Below are positions 44,963 through 54,857 of a stretch of 64,000 nt of DNA, one piece after another (position 1 is the first letter of the stretch; every line of letters starts with the position of its first letter). Origin of the DNA: Gemmatimonadaceae bacterium (GTDB lineage: Bacteria; Gemmatimonadota; Gemmatimonadetes; Gemmatimonadales; Gemmatimonadaceae); the NCBI GenBank assembly GCA_030647905.1, contig JAUSJA010000008.1:124001-188000 (forward strand), in the 5' to 3' direction. Both the position numbers and the translations under genes were made by a program. Below the pieces are notes generated by a model. The model saw nothing but the letters and a program-made list of their open reading frames with translations. It ran no database searches and was not told where the DNA came from.

Positions 44963-47722
44963 TTGAGCAAGCTTCTCGTGAACGACCTGGCGGGCGAGTT
45001 CGGGATATCAGTCGATGAGGTGATCAACCTCCTTCGACAGATGGATGTCCCCTTTCGCAGCCATATGACACCGCTCTCGGACGACCAGGTCGCCCGCATC
45101 AGAGCCCGGTGGGAGCGCGAGAAGAGAGTCCGGGCCACCACCCCTGCCGCCGCTCCCGCGCGTCGCCGTCGAGGTACCGCCGCTGTCGAAGCGCCGGCAC
45201 CCGCTCCCGAGCCGGCTCCGGAGACAGCCGCAGGACGCCGCCGCCGCCGCGCCGCTGACGCCGCTCCCGCTCCTGTCGAGCCGGAGACTTCTGCCGTCGC
45301 CGATGTAAGCGCGGAGCCGGTACCAGCGCCGCGTCGTCGCGCGGCCGCACCTGCCCCCGAGGCTGTGGCTCAGGCCGAGCCGTCCGCAGAGCCTTCGGAG
45401 CAGGCCGCCCCTCGCGCCGCACCCGCACCCGCGCCGGCCTCGGCTGTCTCCGATGTCTCCGATGTCTCCGATGTCTCTGAGGCGCCCACTCCGCGCGCCG
45501 CCGCCCCGCAGGGGGCGCCGCCAGCGTCTCCGGGCGCATCCGCGCCGCCAGCTCAGTCCACTGCGCCGAGCGCTCCGGCTGCGCTTGATCGTCAGCGTCC
45601 GCGGCCGATCGTTCCTGGCGCACCGCGTCCTCGCCCAGTCGCGACGGGCACGCCGTTCACTCCGCCTCGTCCGGTCGCGTCCGCGGCCCCGGGAGCAGGC
45701 GCCGGATTCCCCGGTGCCCGCCGCGATGACCGCCCGCGTCCGGGTGGCGACGATCGCGCACGCCGCGGCAAGAAGGGCAAGCGCGGCTCGGTGGATCAGG
45801 AAGCGGTGTCATCGAGCATCTCGAAGACGATGACCGCGCTACGGGGCACAGCGCCCCGCCGGGGCGGACCCCGCCGTGCCGACGATGCAAGCTATCGCGA
45901 GGAGATGGAAGCGCAGCGCGTGGCAGCCGTCGAGCGCGAGAAGAAGACGGTACACGTCAACGAGTTCATCACGGTCAGCGAGCTCGCCGGCATCCTCAAG
46001 ATCCCCGCGACGCAGATCGTCGGATTCGCGTTCAAGAATCTCGGCTTGATGGTCACGATCAACCAGCGACTCGACTTCGATCAGATCGAGCTCATCGCCG
46101 GCGAGTTCGGATTCCAGGCAGTGAAGGAAGAGGAGTACACCGCTGGCCTCGAGGAAGCCGTCGTCGTCGAGAACCCCGAGGATCTCGAGCCGCGTCCGCC
46201 CGTCGTGACGATCATGGGTCACGTCGATCACGGAAAGACCTCGCTTCTCGATTACATCCGCAAGGCGAACGTCGTCGCCGGCGAGTCAGGCGGAATCACG
46301 CAGCACATCGGCGCGTATCACGTCACGCTGCCGTCCGACAAGCACATCACCTTCCTCGACACGCCGGGCCACGAAGCGTTCACGGCCATGCGCGCGCGCG
46401 GCGCCCAGGTCACGGACATCGTCGTGCTCATGGTCGCCGCCGACGATCAGGTGATGCCTCAGACGATCGAAGCGATCTCGCACGCCAGGAACGCCGGTGT
46501 GCCGATGATCGTCGCGATCAACAAGATCGATCTTCCCTCCGCCAATCCCGGAAAAGTGAAGCAGGATCTTCTCCAGCACGGCGTCGTGCTCGAGGAGTTC
46601 GGCGGCACCACTCTCTCCAGCGAGATCTCGGCGAAGAAGGGAACAGGCGTGGACTCCCTGCTCGAGCAGATTCTGCTGCAGGCGGAGATTCTCGATCTCA
46701 AGGCCAACCCGAACCGCCGCGCTGTCGGCGCCGTCATCGAAGCGCAGCTCGATCCCGGCAAAGGACCTGTCGCCACGGTGCTCGTCTCCGCCGGAACGCT
46801 GCATGTCGGCGACGACTTCATCTGCGGCATGTACTCGGGTCGCGTTCGCGCGCTGCTCGATGAGCGCGGCAAGGCGCTTAAGTCCGCTGGCCCCGCGATC
46901 CCCGTGCAGATTCTCGGAATAGGCGGCGTGCCGATGGCCGGAGACCAGTTCGTGGTGGTCGAGGATGCGATGGAGTCGCGCGAGATCGCGCAAACTCGCC
47001 AGCGGCTCGACCGCGAGGCCAAGAGCCGCCGCACGTCCAAGAGCATCGTATCGCTCGAGGACTTCATGAACGCCGCAGCGGCGGGCGAGAAGCGCACACT
47101 GCGCGTGGTCATCAAGGCGGACCAGGGCGGCCCGGCGGAAGCGCTCGCCGACGCCCTCGCACAGCTGTCGCATGATGAAGTCTCGGTGGACGTCATCCAC
47201 CGCGGCGTCGGCTCGATCACGGAGAGCGACATCCTGCTCGCGCGCGCATCCGGCGCGATCATCGTCGGGTTCCATGTGCGTCCCGACAACAACGCCCGCG
47301 CCGCCGCCGAGCGCGAAGGCGTGGACATCAAGCTGTACAAGGTCATCTACGAAGCGGTCGAGGACGTTCGCGCCGCGCTCGAGGGAATGCTCAAGCCCGA
47401 GGAGCGCGAAGTGGTGCTCGGCGAGGCGGAAGTGCGGGAGACGTTCAAGGTTCCGCGCATCGGGCTCATCGCCGGGTGCTCGGTTCGCAGCGGGCTGATC
47501 AACCGCCAGGCGCGCGCCCGCGTGATCCGCGACGGCGTGGAGGTGTACGACGGGAACATCGGCTCACTCCGCCGTTTCAAGGACGACGTCAAGGAAGTGC
47601 GCGAAGGATTCGAGTGCGGTATCGGTATCGAGAACTTCAACGACATCAAGGTGGGCGACGTCATCGAGTGCTATCGCAAGGAGCAGGTTGCGCGCACCCT
47701 GGCGTCGACTGCCTCTGCGTAA
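44963..47722 (+). CDS. infB: Translation initiation factor IF-2
   Basis: IF-2 is the GTPase that places fMet-tRNA on the ribosome. The 919-residue protein has an N-terminal helical domain starting [20 protein letters not shown], a long Ala/Pro/Arg-rich linker (about residues 55-300), G1 GHVDHGKT near residue 420, then G-domain motifs DTPGHEAF and INKIDLP, followed by domains II-IV. The frame is open upstream, but AAGGAGG just before the TTG at 44963 fixes the start. A tandem repeat in the linker encodes [11 protein letters not shown]. Confidence 0.96.
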   Translation: MSKLLVNDLAGEFGISVDEVINLLRQMDVPFRSHMTPLSDDQVARIRARWEREKRVRATTPAAAPARRRRGTAAVEAPAPAPEPAPETAAGRRRRRAADAAPAPVEPETSAVADVSAEPVPAPRRRAAAPAPEAVAQAEPSAEPSEQAAPRAAPAPAPASAVSDVSDVSDVSEAPTPRAAAPQGAPPASPGASAPPAQSTAPSAPAALDRQRPRPIVPGAPRPRPVATGTPFTPPRPVASAAPGAGAGFPGARRDDRPRPGGDDRARRGKKGKRGSVDQEAVSSSISKTMTALRGTAPRRGGPRRADDASYREEMEAQRVAAVEREKKTVHVNEFITVSELAGILKIPATQIVGFAFKNLGLMVTINQRLDFDQIELIAGEFGFQAVKEEEYTAGLEEAVVVENPEDLEPRPPVVTIMGHVDHGKTSLLDYIRKANVVAGESGGITQHIGAYHVTLPSDKHITFLDTPGHEAFTAMRARGAQVTDIVVLMVAADDQVMPQTIEAISHARNAGVPMIVAINKIDLPSANPGKVKQDLLQHGVVLEEFGGTTLSSEISAKKGTGVDSLLEQILLQAEILDLKANPNRRAVGAVIEAQLDPGKGPVATVLVSAGTLHVGDDFICGMYSGRVRALLDERGKALKSAGPAIPVQILGIGGVPMAGDQFVVVEDAMESREIAQTRQRLDREAKSRRTSKSIVSLEDFMNAAAAGEKRTLRVVIKADQGGPAEALADALAQLSHDEVSVDVIHRGVGSITESDILLARASGAIIVGFHVRPDNNARAAAEREGVDIKLYKVIYEAVEDVRAALEGMLKPEEREVVLGEAEVRETFKVPRIGLIAGCSVRSGLINRQARARVIRDGVEVYDGNIGSLRRFKDDVKEVREGFECGIGIENFNDIKVGDVIECYRKEQVARTLASTASA
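45445..45480 (+). repeat. 9-bp tandem repeat in the infB linker
   Basis: Four copies of a 9-bp unit (the last with one mismatch) encode SDV repeats in the variable linker of IF-2. Identical codons in three copies suggest recent slippage. Confidence 0.85.
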
Positions 47723-48131
47723 TAATCGTCGCGCGGACCGTGTGGCCGAGGCGGTCCGCGAGGAGATAGCGACGTTCCTCGCCGAGTCAGTAAAGGATCC
47801 CCGCATCGTCGGCTTCGTGACGGTGACGGGAGTTGACATCACTCCCGACCTGCGTCACGCGAAGGTTTTCGTGAGCGTGATGGGAAGCGACACCGAAAAG
47901 GAAGCGACCTTCGCCGGGCTCGCGAGCACGGCGTCCCACCTTCGCTCGCGCGTCGGCCGGGCACTCCGGCTCCGCGTCGCGCCCGAGATCAACTTCCGCG
48001 AAGACGACAGCGTCGCGCGGGCAGCGCGCATCGAGTCGCTGCTCGCGGGGATCAAGGCGGGGTCGCCGCAGGCGCCCGCTCCGGCCGAACCTTCTTCGCC
48101 AGCCTCCTCAGGCGAAGACACGGACGACTGA
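47688..48131 (+). CDS. rbfA: Ribosome-binding factor A
   Basis: RbfA helps mature the 16S rRNA 5' end during 30S assembly. The family core is clear: RRADRVAEAVREEIATFLAE, DPRIVGFVTVTGVDITPDLRHAKVFVSVMG (in overlapping parts) and RLRVAPEINFREDDSVARA. The start is uncertain. TTG 47688 has AAGGAG about 4 nt upstream and overlaps infB by 35 nt; the ATG-less N-terminus would also fit a CTG at 47715. The C-terminus is a short Pro/Ser/Asp tail. truB follows after 10 nt. Confidence 0.9.
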   Translation: MRAPWRRLPLRNNRRADRVAEAVREEIATFLAESVKDPRIVGFVTVTGVDITPDLRHAKVFVSVMGSDTEKEATFAGLASTASHLRSRVGRALRLRVAPEINFREDDSVARAARIESLLAGIKAGSPQAPAPAEPSSPASSGEDTDD

Positions 48132-48141
48132 GGGCGCGCGA

Positions 48142-48831
48142 GTGTCGGCGCGCCCTGAAGGACTCCTGCTGGTGGACAAGCCCGCAGGCATCACGTCCCA
48201 CGATGTCGTGCAGTTCGTCCGCCGCGTGTATGGTGAGCGCAGCATAGGCCACCTCGGGACCCTCGATCCGTTCGCCACGGGTCTTCTCGTTCTGCTCATC
48301 GGACGGTCGACGAGACTCTCGACGTTCATCGTGACGGACCCGAAGGTCTACGATGCAACGATCCGGTTCGGCGCCGAGACGGATACCGACGACTGTACGG
48401 GAGCCGTGATTCGCGAGGCCGCAGCTCCAGCCCTCAACACGGTCGCAAGCGCGATTCCATCTTTCACAGGCGACATCCTCCAGGTGCCGCCGGCCTACTC
48501 CGCCAAGTCGGTGGACGGCACGCGCGCGTATGATGCAGCGCGGCAGGGTGAACCACTCGATCTTCCTCCTGTACGCGTGCGCGTGGACGGGTGGACGATC
48601 GTTGCCGCGCGCCCAACGGAGATTGACGTCACGATAACTTGCGGCACCGGCACATATATCCGCGCACTGGCCCGCGATCTCGGCCGCTCGACGGGCAGTG
48701 CGGCCCATCTCTCCGCGCTGCGCAGGGCGAGGAGCGGCCCGTTCGATGTGAGCGACGCTGTGACGATGGATCAGCTGCGAGTTGCTCCACCTCCGCTCAG
48801 AGCATTGACCGTGATAGCCTCGCATGGCTGA
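48142..48831 (+). CDS. truB: tRNA pseudouridine(55) synthase
   Basis: TruB makes pseudouridine 55 in the T loop of tRNAs. The 229-residue protein has GLLLVDKPAGITSHDVVQFV and catalytic D42 in GHLGTLDPFATGLL, plus PPAYSAKSVDGTRAYDAAR and GTGTYIRALARDLG. It is shorter than the roughly 310-residue E. coli form and appears to lack the C-terminal PUA domain. The GTG start follows rbfA by 10 nt, and ribF overlaps it by 8 nt. Confidence 0.94.
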   Translation: MSARPEGLLLVDKPAGITSHDVVQFVRRVYGERSIGHLGTLDPFATGLLVLLIGRSTRLSTFIVTDPKVYDATIRFGAETDTDDCTGAVIREAAAPALNTVASAIPSFTGDILQVPPAYSAKSVDGTRAYDAARQGEPLDLPPVRVRVDGWTIVAARPTEIDVTITCGTGTYIRALARDLGRSTGSAAHLSALRRARSGPFDVSDAVTMDQLRVAPPPLRALTVIASHG

Positions 48832-49828
48832 CGCGGAGCTCGAGCTGTCCGAATCGGGGCTTCCACCGACGGTCACAGGTACGGTCGTCACCGTCGGGAC
48901 TTTCGATGGCGTCCACCGCGGCCACCTCGACGTGTTACGACGCCTCGTCGCACGGGCGAGAGAGAGAGAGCTGCCCAGCCTCCTCGTCAGCTTCGATCCG
49001 CATCCGCTCGAAATCGTGAATCCGGCCGCGGCGCCTCTCCTTCTCACGACCAGCGAGGAAAAGCTCGAGGTGATTGCCGAGACCGGAGTGAACTATTTCG
49101 CCATCGTGCCGTTCACGCACAACCTCGCCTCATATGGCGCCGAGGAGTTCGTGGACAGAGTTCTTCTCGCGCGCTTCCGGATGTCGGAGCTGCTGATCGG
49201 ACACGATCACGGTTTCGGCCACCGCCGGGCGGGGAACATGACCGTTCTCCAATCCCTCGGTGCGGCGCGCGGTTTCAGCGTGGACGTCGTTGACCCGGTG
49301 TCGCTCGGCGACGGGCAACACGTTTCGTCCACATCCATCCGGCGTGCGGTGGCGGGGGGCGATCTGCAGCGCGCCGCCGAAGGGCTTGGTCGGCTCTATT
49401 CCGTCTCCGGCACCGTCGTCGCGGGCAATTCGCGCGGACGGCAGCTGGGTTTCGCGACGATCAATCTTTCCGATCCGGGAGCGAGGAAACTTCTGCCACC
49501 GGAAGGTGTGTATGTGGTGATGGTGCAGACGCCGCTGGGGCGTTTCGGCGCAATGATGAATCTCGGTCCGCGTCCCACATTCGGGGAGAGCGGGCGCACG
49601 CTCGAAGCGCATTTGTTCGACGTCACCGCCGATTTCTACGGACGGCGGGTGCGCATCGATTTCGTGTCGTTCCTGCGTGAGACGAGGCAGTTCCCGGACG
49701 CTGAGGCGCTGGAGAGACAGCTTGGAAGAGATCGAGAGAGCGCGCTTCGCGCGTTGACTCCCCACGCTGTCTCCGATAATCTTACAGGCTCTGTCAGAAC
49801 AGCAAATTTCACCCCTTCAGTCGCATGA
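48824..49828 (+). CDS. ribF: Bifunctional riboflavin kinase / FAD synthetase
   Basis: RibF converts riboflavin to FMN and FAD. The 334-residue protein has the N-terminal nucleotidyltransferase domain ([46 protein letters not shown]) and the C-terminal flavokinase domain ([39 protein letters not shown]). Length is normal. It overlaps truB by 8 nt and secD by 4 nt. Confidence 0.96.
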   Translation: MADAELELSESGLPPTVTGTVVTVGTFDGVHRGHLDVLRRLVARARERELPSLLVSFDPHPLEIVNPAAAPLLLTTSEEKLEVIAETGVNYFAIVPFTHNLASYGAEEFVDRVLLARFRMSELLIGHDHGFGHRRAGNMTVLQSLGAARGFSVDVVDPVSLGDGQHVSSTSIRRAVAGGDLQRAAEGLGRLYSVSGTVVAGNSRGRQLGFATINLSDPGARKLLPPEGVYVVMVQTPLGRFGAMMNLGPRPTFGESGRTLEAHLFDVTADFYGRRVRIDFVSFLRETRQFPDAEALERQLGRDRESALRALTPHAVSDNLTGSVRTANFTPSVA

Positions 49829-51480
49829 CCCTGAAGTATCGAATACTCATAATCGTCGGCCTGATCCTCGCATCGGCGGCAGCTCTCTTTCCGCGCAACG
49901 TGAAGGAGCGCGTAAAGGGGCCCAACGGCTTCGTCTACGATACCGTGAGACGTGTTCCGCTCAAGCGGGGACTCGATCTCCAGGGTGGCATGCACCTCGC
50001 GCTCGAAGTGGATGAATCGAAGGGCATCGTCCCGAAGAAAAGCGAGGCGATCGACCGGGCGCTGAAGGTGGTTCGCACTCGAATCGATCAGTTCGGCGTC
50101 TCCGAGCCGCTCGTCCAGAAGTCCGGTAACGACCGGATCATCGTCGAGCTGCCGGGTATTGACGATCCGCAGCGCGCGCAGGAAGTCGTCCAGAAGTCCG
50201 CCTTCCTCCAGTTCCAGATCACCGACAAGACGCAGGCGCTGGAGAAGGCGCTTCCGCGTCTCGATGCGGCGCTGAAGAACAGGGGCGCAACACCGGCTGT
50301 CGCCTCGACGGCGACCAGGGACAGCGCCGGTTCGTCATCGGCGAGCGGCGTGGCCGGCCTCTTCACAAAGGACACGGCGAAGAAACCTGCCGGCGATTCC
50401 GCCAAGGCCGACTCCGCGGCGACACCGACTAGCGGTGCGTTCTCGAAGCTCATTCAGCAAGGGCAAATGCCCGGCGAGTATTACGTCGCCGACGGGGATA
50501 TGCCGACGCTCGAGTTGTACCTCGCGATGCCCGCGGTGCAGGCGGCGCTTCCGCCTGGTAAGGTCATCCGGTTCGGCAGCGATTCGACCCAGCTCGCCAA
50601 CCGGTGGTATCGCGCCATCTACGTGCTCGATGCGCGGCCGATCATCACCGGTGAGTTTCTCACCGACGCCAAGCCGAACACGTCGCCGACTGAAGGAACG
50701 ATCGTCGAGTTCCAGTTCAACAACGAAGGCGGACGCAGGTTCCGGAACGAGACCTCCAAGCACATCAAGGATTTCATGGCGATCGTCCTCGACGACCGCG
50801 TGATGGGACGTCCTCCGGTGATCCAGAGCGCCATCGGCAGCCGCGGCCAGATCACGATGGGAGGAAAGGGTCTCCAGGACGCATCCGACCTCGCGCTCGT
50901 GCTCCGTGCCGGCTCTCTGCCCACGCCGCTCAAGATCGCCGAGATCCGCTCCATCGGCGCCAGCCTTGGCCAGGACTCGGTGTCGAAGGGCATCACGGCG
51001 GGAATCATCGCGGTCCTGCTCATCGTCGGCATCATGATCGTGTACTACCGCTTCTCCGGGCTCCTGGCCGTTCTCGCTCTGAGCCTGTACATGCTCTTCA
51101 CGATGGCCACGCTGGCTGGCTTCGGCGCTGTGCTGACGCTGCCGGGCCTCGCCGGATTCGTCTTGTCCATCGGCATCGCGGTGGATGCCAACGTCCTGAT
51201 CTTCGAGCGCATACGCGAGGAGCTCGCGCACGGAAAGACGGTCCGCACCGCGGTTGACGAAGGCTTCAAGCACGCGATGAGCGCGATCATCGACTCCAAC
51301 GTGTCTACCGCTCTGACGGCGGCCGTTCTGTACCAGTACGGCACCGGGCCGGTACGCGGCTTCGCTGTCACTCTTCTCGCCGGTATCGCGGCGTCGATGG
51401 TCACCTCGATCTTCGTCGTGCGGACCTTCTACATGATCTGGCTCAACCGCTCCAAGAGCACACAGGCACTGAGCATCTGA
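49825..51480 (+). CDS. secD: Protein translocase subunit SecD
   Basis: SecD, with SecF, uses the proton gradient to pull exported proteins through SecYEG. The 551-residue protein has an N-terminal helix, the SecD P1 domain starting [15 protein letters not shown], a low-complexity Ala/Ser/Asp insertion near residues 150-210, and six RND-type helices with [19 protein letters not shown]. The insertion looks disordered and is absent from E. coli SecD. Its stop overlaps secF by one base. Confidence 0.95.
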   Translation: MTLKYRILIIVGLILASAAALFPRNVKERVKGPNGFVYDTVRRVPLKRGLDLQGGMHLALEVDESKGIVPKKSEAIDRALKVVRTRIDQFGVSEPLVQKSGNDRIIVELPGIDDPQRAQEVVQKSAFLQFQITDKTQALEKALPRLDAALKNRGATPAVASTATRDSAGSSSASGVAGLFTKDTAKKPAGDSAKADSAATPTSGAFSKLIQQGQMPGEYYVADGDMPTLELYLAMPAVQAALPPGKVIRFGSDSTQLANRWYRAIYVLDARPIITGEFLTDAKPNTSPTEGTIVEFQFNNEGGRRFRNETSKHIKDFMAIVLDDRVMGRPPVIQSAIGSRGQITMGGKGLQDASDLALVLRAGSLPTPLKIAEIRSIGASLGQDSVSKGITAGIIAVLLIVGIMIVYYRFSGLLAVLALSLYMLFTMATLAGFGAVLTLPGLAGFVLSIGIAVDANVLIFERIREELAHGKTVRTAVDEGFKHAMSAIIDSNVSTALTAAVLYQYGTGPVRGFAVTLLAGIAASMVTSIFVVRTFYMIWLNRSKSTQALSI

Positions 51481-52469
51481 TGATTCGAATTCTTCACGAC
51501 ACGAGCTACGACTTCATCCGCTGGTGGAAGTGGGCCGTCGGGCTCACCGCCGCCTTCATCGCGCTCGGACTTGGCTCGCTCGCGCTGCAGGGGATCAACT
51601 ACAGCATCGAGTTCACCGGCGGGACGATGATGCAGGTCGAGTTCTCCAAGCCGGTTGACGTCGCCGCGCTTCGTGCTGCGCTCGACAACGCGGCCATCCA
51701 CGGGGCCGAGATCCAGCAGTTTGGCACCAACCGAGAGTTCACGATCCGCGCGCAGGAAGCCGAGCAGGCGGGCGCGAAGACAACCGGCGCCGAGACGGTC
51801 GCCGGCCGGATCCGGAACGTCCTCACCACAAGGTACGGGTCCGATCAGATCCGCGTCGTACGAACGGAGGCGGTCGGTCCGCGCGTCGGCAGCGAGCTCA
51901 GGCGCGATGCCGTGATCGCCATGTTTCTCTCGTTCCTCGTCACCACCGTCTACCTGGCAATCAGGTTCGAGTGGCGCTTCGGCGTGGCGGCGCTCATCGC
52001 GACCGGCCACGACGTATTCACAACGCTGGCGTTTCTCAAGCTGCTGCACCTCGAGGTCTCGCTCACCGTGGTTGCCGCGATCCTCACGGTCATCGGCTAC
52101 TCCCTCAACGACACGATCATCATCTTCGATCGCGTCCGCGAAGATCTTCGCAAGGGCAGGAAGGAAACGCTCTATCAGACCCTCAATCGGGCGATCAACG
52201 AGACGTTGCCCCGTTCGATTCTGACCCACGCCACCACTCTTGCGGCGACCCTCGCGCTTCTTTTCTTCGCCGGCGAAGTGATCAGGCCGTTCGCGTGGGT
52301 GATGGCGTTCGGTATCTTTACCGGAACGTTCAGCTCGATTTACATCGCGAGCCCGGTGCTGCTCTGGATCGAGAGGAAATGGCCGAGGAAGACGGCAACA
52401 TCGAAGGGTACATTGACAGCCACGCGCACCTCGCCGACCCGGCGTTCGACGGCGACCGCAGCGACGTAA
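51480..52469 (+). CDS. secF: Protein translocase subunit SecF
   Basis: SecF partners SecD in the translocon. The 329-residue product has the family opening YSIEFTGGTMMQVEFS, and membrane helices including FLVTTVYLAIRFEW and the SecF signature LTVIGYSLNDTIIIFDRVRE. The last helix ends near LLWIERKWP; the final 30 residues (Thr/Ser/Arg-rich) are read through the first 91 nt of tatD in another frame and are probably unstructured. Confidence 0.95.
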   Translation: MIRILHDTSYDFIRWWKWAVGLTAAFIALGLGSLALQGINYSIEFTGGTMMQVEFSKPVDVAALRAALDNAAIHGAEIQQFGTNREFTIRAQEAEQAGAKTTGAETVAGRIRNVLTTRYGSDQIRVVRTEAVGPRVGSELRRDAVIAMFLSFLVTTVYLAIRFEWRFGVAALIATGHDVFTTLAFLKLLHLEVSLTVVAAILTVIGYSLNDTIIIFDRVREDLRKGRKETLYQTLNRAINETLPRSILTHATTLAATLALLFFAGEVIRPFAWVMAFGIFTGTFSSIYIASPVLLWIERKWPRKTATSKGTLTATRTSPTRRSTATAAT

Positions 52470-53191
52470 TCCGGCGGGCGAAGGAAAGTGGAGCCGAAGC
52501 GATTGTCTGCATCGGCTCCGGCAGCGGCGCCGGGGATGTCCTCGGCGCCGCTCGCGCATCGCGGGACGTCGCGGCCGCCCATCGGGGAGTCGTATGGTTT
52601 ACGGCGGGAGTCCATCCGCACGACGCGATCGGGTTCGACCCGGCTCGCGACATCCCGGCGCTCCGTGAGCTCGCCGATGAGGGAGCCGTCGCGATCGGCG
52701 AGTGTGGCCTCGACTATCACTACGACAACTCTCCCCGTGCCGAGCAGCGCCGCGCATTTGCCGAGCAGCTGCGGCTGGCACGGGAGACGTCGCTGCCGGT
52801 CGTCGTTCACACGCGCGACGCGGAGGACGACACGCGAGCGATGCTCGTCGAGGCGGCGGCGGCTGGCGTTGCAGGCGTTCTGCACTGCTACACGGGCTCG
52901 CACGAGCTGGCAGGTGCCGCGATCGACGTGGGCTGGTACGTGTCCTTCAGCGGAATCGTCACGTTCCGTAAATGGAGCGACGACGCGCTGCTCCGGCTCG
53001 TTCCGGTGGATCGAATTCTGGCAGAGTCCGACGCGCCATATCTCGCGCCGGTTCCGAACAGAGGGAAGCGCAACGAGCCCGCATGGGTCGCACACACCGT
53101 CGCGAAGCTCGCTGCGGCCCGCGGAACGACTGGCGACGCGATGGCCGCGTCGGTAGCCGGCAACGCGCGCCGACTCTTCAAGCTGGCGTGA
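52379..53191 (+). CDS. tatD: TatD-family metal-dependent hydrolase
   Basis: A 270-residue TatD/YcfH-type DNase. Metal-ligand motifs are YIDSHAHLADPAF, the Glu/His of IGECGLDYHYD, VVVHTRDAEDDTRAML, HCYTGSHELA and SDAPYLAPVPNRGKRNEP. The frame is open far upstream, but the only ATG giving a normal N-terminus is 52379, inside secF, so the two genes share 91 nt in different frames. Family members are 3'-5' exonucleases or deoxyribonucleases; the in vivo substrate is not settled. Confidence 0.9.
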   Translation: MAEEDGNIEGYIDSHAHLADPAFDGDRSDVIRRAKESGAEAIVCIGSGSGAGDVLGAARASRDVAAAHRGVVWFTAGVHPHDAIGFDPARDIPALRELADEGAVAIGECGLDYHYDNSPRAEQRRAFAEQLRLARETSLPVVVHTRDAEDDTRAMLVEAAAAGVAGVLHCYTGSHELAGAAIDVGWYVSFSGIVTFRKWSDDALLRLVPVDRILAESDAPYLAPVPNRGKRNEPAWVAHTVAKLAAARGTTGDAMAASVAGNARRLFKLA

Positions 53192-53251
53192 GCCGATCCG
53201 ATATGAGTAACATTGCCGTCGTATTCACTTTCTGCATGAGCGAGGATTAGC

Positions 53252-53632
53252 GTGGAGCAAGTAAAGACTGACATGGCGCCGGCTGCGATCGGCCCGTATT
53301 CGCAGGCCGTGATCGCCAACGGATTCCTTTTCTCGGCCGGACAGATCGCGCTCGATCCCGCCACCGGCCAGATGGTCGAGGGGGACATCACGCGGCAGAC
53401 CGAGCGCGTGATGCAGAACCTGCAGGCGGTGCTGGAAGCCTCCGGGCTCGCGTGGAAGGATGTCGTCCGAACCACGGTGTATCTGCACGACATGGCCCAT
53501 TTCCCGGCGGTCAACGAGATCTACGGAAGGTGGATCGGTGATGCGCGCCCATCCCGGTCCACCGTTCAGGTGACCGCGATTCCGCGCGGAGGACTGGTCG
53601 AGATGGACATGATCGCCGCCACCGGCCGTTAA
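53252..53632 (+). CDS. ridA: RidA-family reactive intermediate/imine deaminase
   Basis: The 126-residue trimeric enzyme hydrolyses reactive enamine/imine intermediates from PLP enzymes. Diagnostic features are AIGPYSQAVIANGFLFSAGQ, the Arg region VVRTTVYLHDM, and the C-terminal ARPSRSTVQVTAIPRGGLVEM containing the carboxylate-binding Arg. It starts at a GTG 60 nt after tatD and ends 18 nt upstream of selD. Its product protects PLP enzymes generally; no specific link to selenium is implied. Confidence 0.93.
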   Translation: MEQVKTDMAPAAIGPYSQAVIANGFLFSAGQIALDPATGQMVEGDITRQTERVMQNLQAVLEASGLAWKDVVRTTVYLHDMAHFPAVNEIYGRWIGDARPSRSTVQVTAIPRGGLVEMDMIAATGR

Positions 53633-53650
53633 CATCTGCAAGGAGTCGTC

Positions 53651-54721
53651 GTGAGCACATCCAGGACCCGCGAAGAGCTGTTTCGCCTGACGGCATTCGC
53701 GCGGTGTGCTGGTTGAGCGTCCAAGATGGGTCCGGGTGACCTGTCCGAGATGCTCGCGCCACTTCCCGCGTCGAAGGATCCGCGCCTCCTCGTAGGCCGC
53801 GAGACCTTCGACGATGCGGGAGTGTATCTGCTGTCCGACGAGATTGCGCTCGTCCAGACAGTGGATTTCTTCGCGCCCATCGTTGACGACCCATACGACT
53901 TCGGACAGGTCGCCGCCGCCAACGCACTCTCCGACGTGTACGCCATGGGCGGACAGCCGCTCACCGCGCTCAACATCGTCGCGTTTCCGACTGGCGAGAT
54001 TCCGCTGGCGGTGCTCACCGAGATCCTGCGCGGCGGTCAGGACAAGGTCCATGAGGCCGGCGCGCTCATCGTTGGCGGCCACACCGTTATCGACAGCGAG
54101 CTCAAGTACGGCCTGGCGGTGACAGGTCGCGCCCATCCTTCGTTTCTGCTGACGAATGCAGGCGCCAAGCCGGGGGACAGGCTCGTGCTCACGAAGCCGA
54201 TCGGCAACGGAATTCTCGCGACAGCGCTCAAGCGCGCGTCGGCAGGGGACGAGAAATTCCGGACGATGATGAACGATTCCATCGCCGGCGCGATGCTCGA
54301 CGGAATGAAGACGCTGAACGGCTCAGCCAGCCGCGCCGCTCTCGCCGCGGGCGCAAAATGCGCCACCGACATCACCGGCTTCGGACTGCTCGGGCACGCG
54401 TCCCACATCGCGCGAGGCAGCGGCGTCACGCTGCGCATTCACTCGGCGTCCGTTCGGCGGCTTGCGGGCGCGGAGAACGCGTGGAGCGCGGGTGCGTCGA
54501 GCGATGGGTTGAGGCGCAACTCCGAGTACCTCGAGCCGCTGGTCGAATGGGGAACGGTATCCGGCGTGACGCGCGCTCTGCTGTGCGATCCGCAGACGTC
54601 GGGAGGGCTCCTCGTCGCCGTGCCTTCCGCGCGTGTTGCGGAGTATCTTTCCCGCGTGAATGGAGCGACTGAAATCGGAGAAGTGATCGAGCGAGACGGA
54701 TTTGCCATCGCGGTGGACTGA
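53651..54721 (+). CDS. selD: Selenide, water dikinase SelD, itself a selenoprotein (in-frame UGA)
   Basis: SelD makes selenophosphate from selenide and ATP. Ordinary ORF calling begins at the ATG at 53726, but an in-frame extension with AGGAG upstream starts at GTG 53651. It reads FRLTAFARCAG-U-ASKMG, with the TGA at 53714-53716 exactly where E. coli SelD has catalytic Cys17 (RLTQYSHGAGCGCK); K25 matches Lys20. The 356-residue protein continues with VQTVDFFAPIVDDP, ANALSDVYAMGG, TDITGFGLLGH and LCDPQTSGGLLVAV. I read UGA as selenocysteine, supported by an 8-bp hairpin 9 nt downstream and selC immediately after. Confidence 0.92.
53717..53745 (+). promoter_or_regulatory. Candidate bacterial SECIS element
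   Basis: Directly after the UGA of selD, 53725-53732 pairs with 53738-53745 (8 bp, two G-U) around a five-base loop CGGGU. The loop begins 16 nt after the UGA, close to the spacing of the E. coli fdhF SECIS read by SelB. Confidence 0.6.
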
Positions 54722-54725
54722 GCAT

Positions 54726-54822
54726 GGGGGTGGATGGGGCCTGGTGGCTTCCCCAGTCTTCAAAACTGGTGTGACCCGACTTCGTCGGGCCGGGTGGGTT
54801 CGATTCCCACACTCTCCCGCCA
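54726..54822 (+). tRNA. selC: tRNA-Sec (anticodon TCA)
   Basis: The selenocysteine tRNA starts 4 nt after the selD stop. The anticodon stem CCAGT/ACTGG encloses the loop with TCA at 54760-54762. The long variable arm has a 6-bp stem, and the T arm is GTGGG-TTCGATT-CCCAC. A 6-bp D stem with 4-nt loop, 8-nt acceptor 3' strand, discriminator G and encoded CCA fit tRNA-Sec. The 8-bp acceptor as aligned has two mismatches, so its 5' boundary may be slightly off. Confidence 0.92.
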
Positions 54823-54857
54823 CGACTGCATTATCGCTCGGCGTCCTGGTTGTTGCT

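Noticed and set aside
45445-45480. Short direct repeats as a CRISPR or regulatory array
   Set aside because: The 9-bp units are contiguous with no spacers, in frame, and lie in the variable IF-2 linker.
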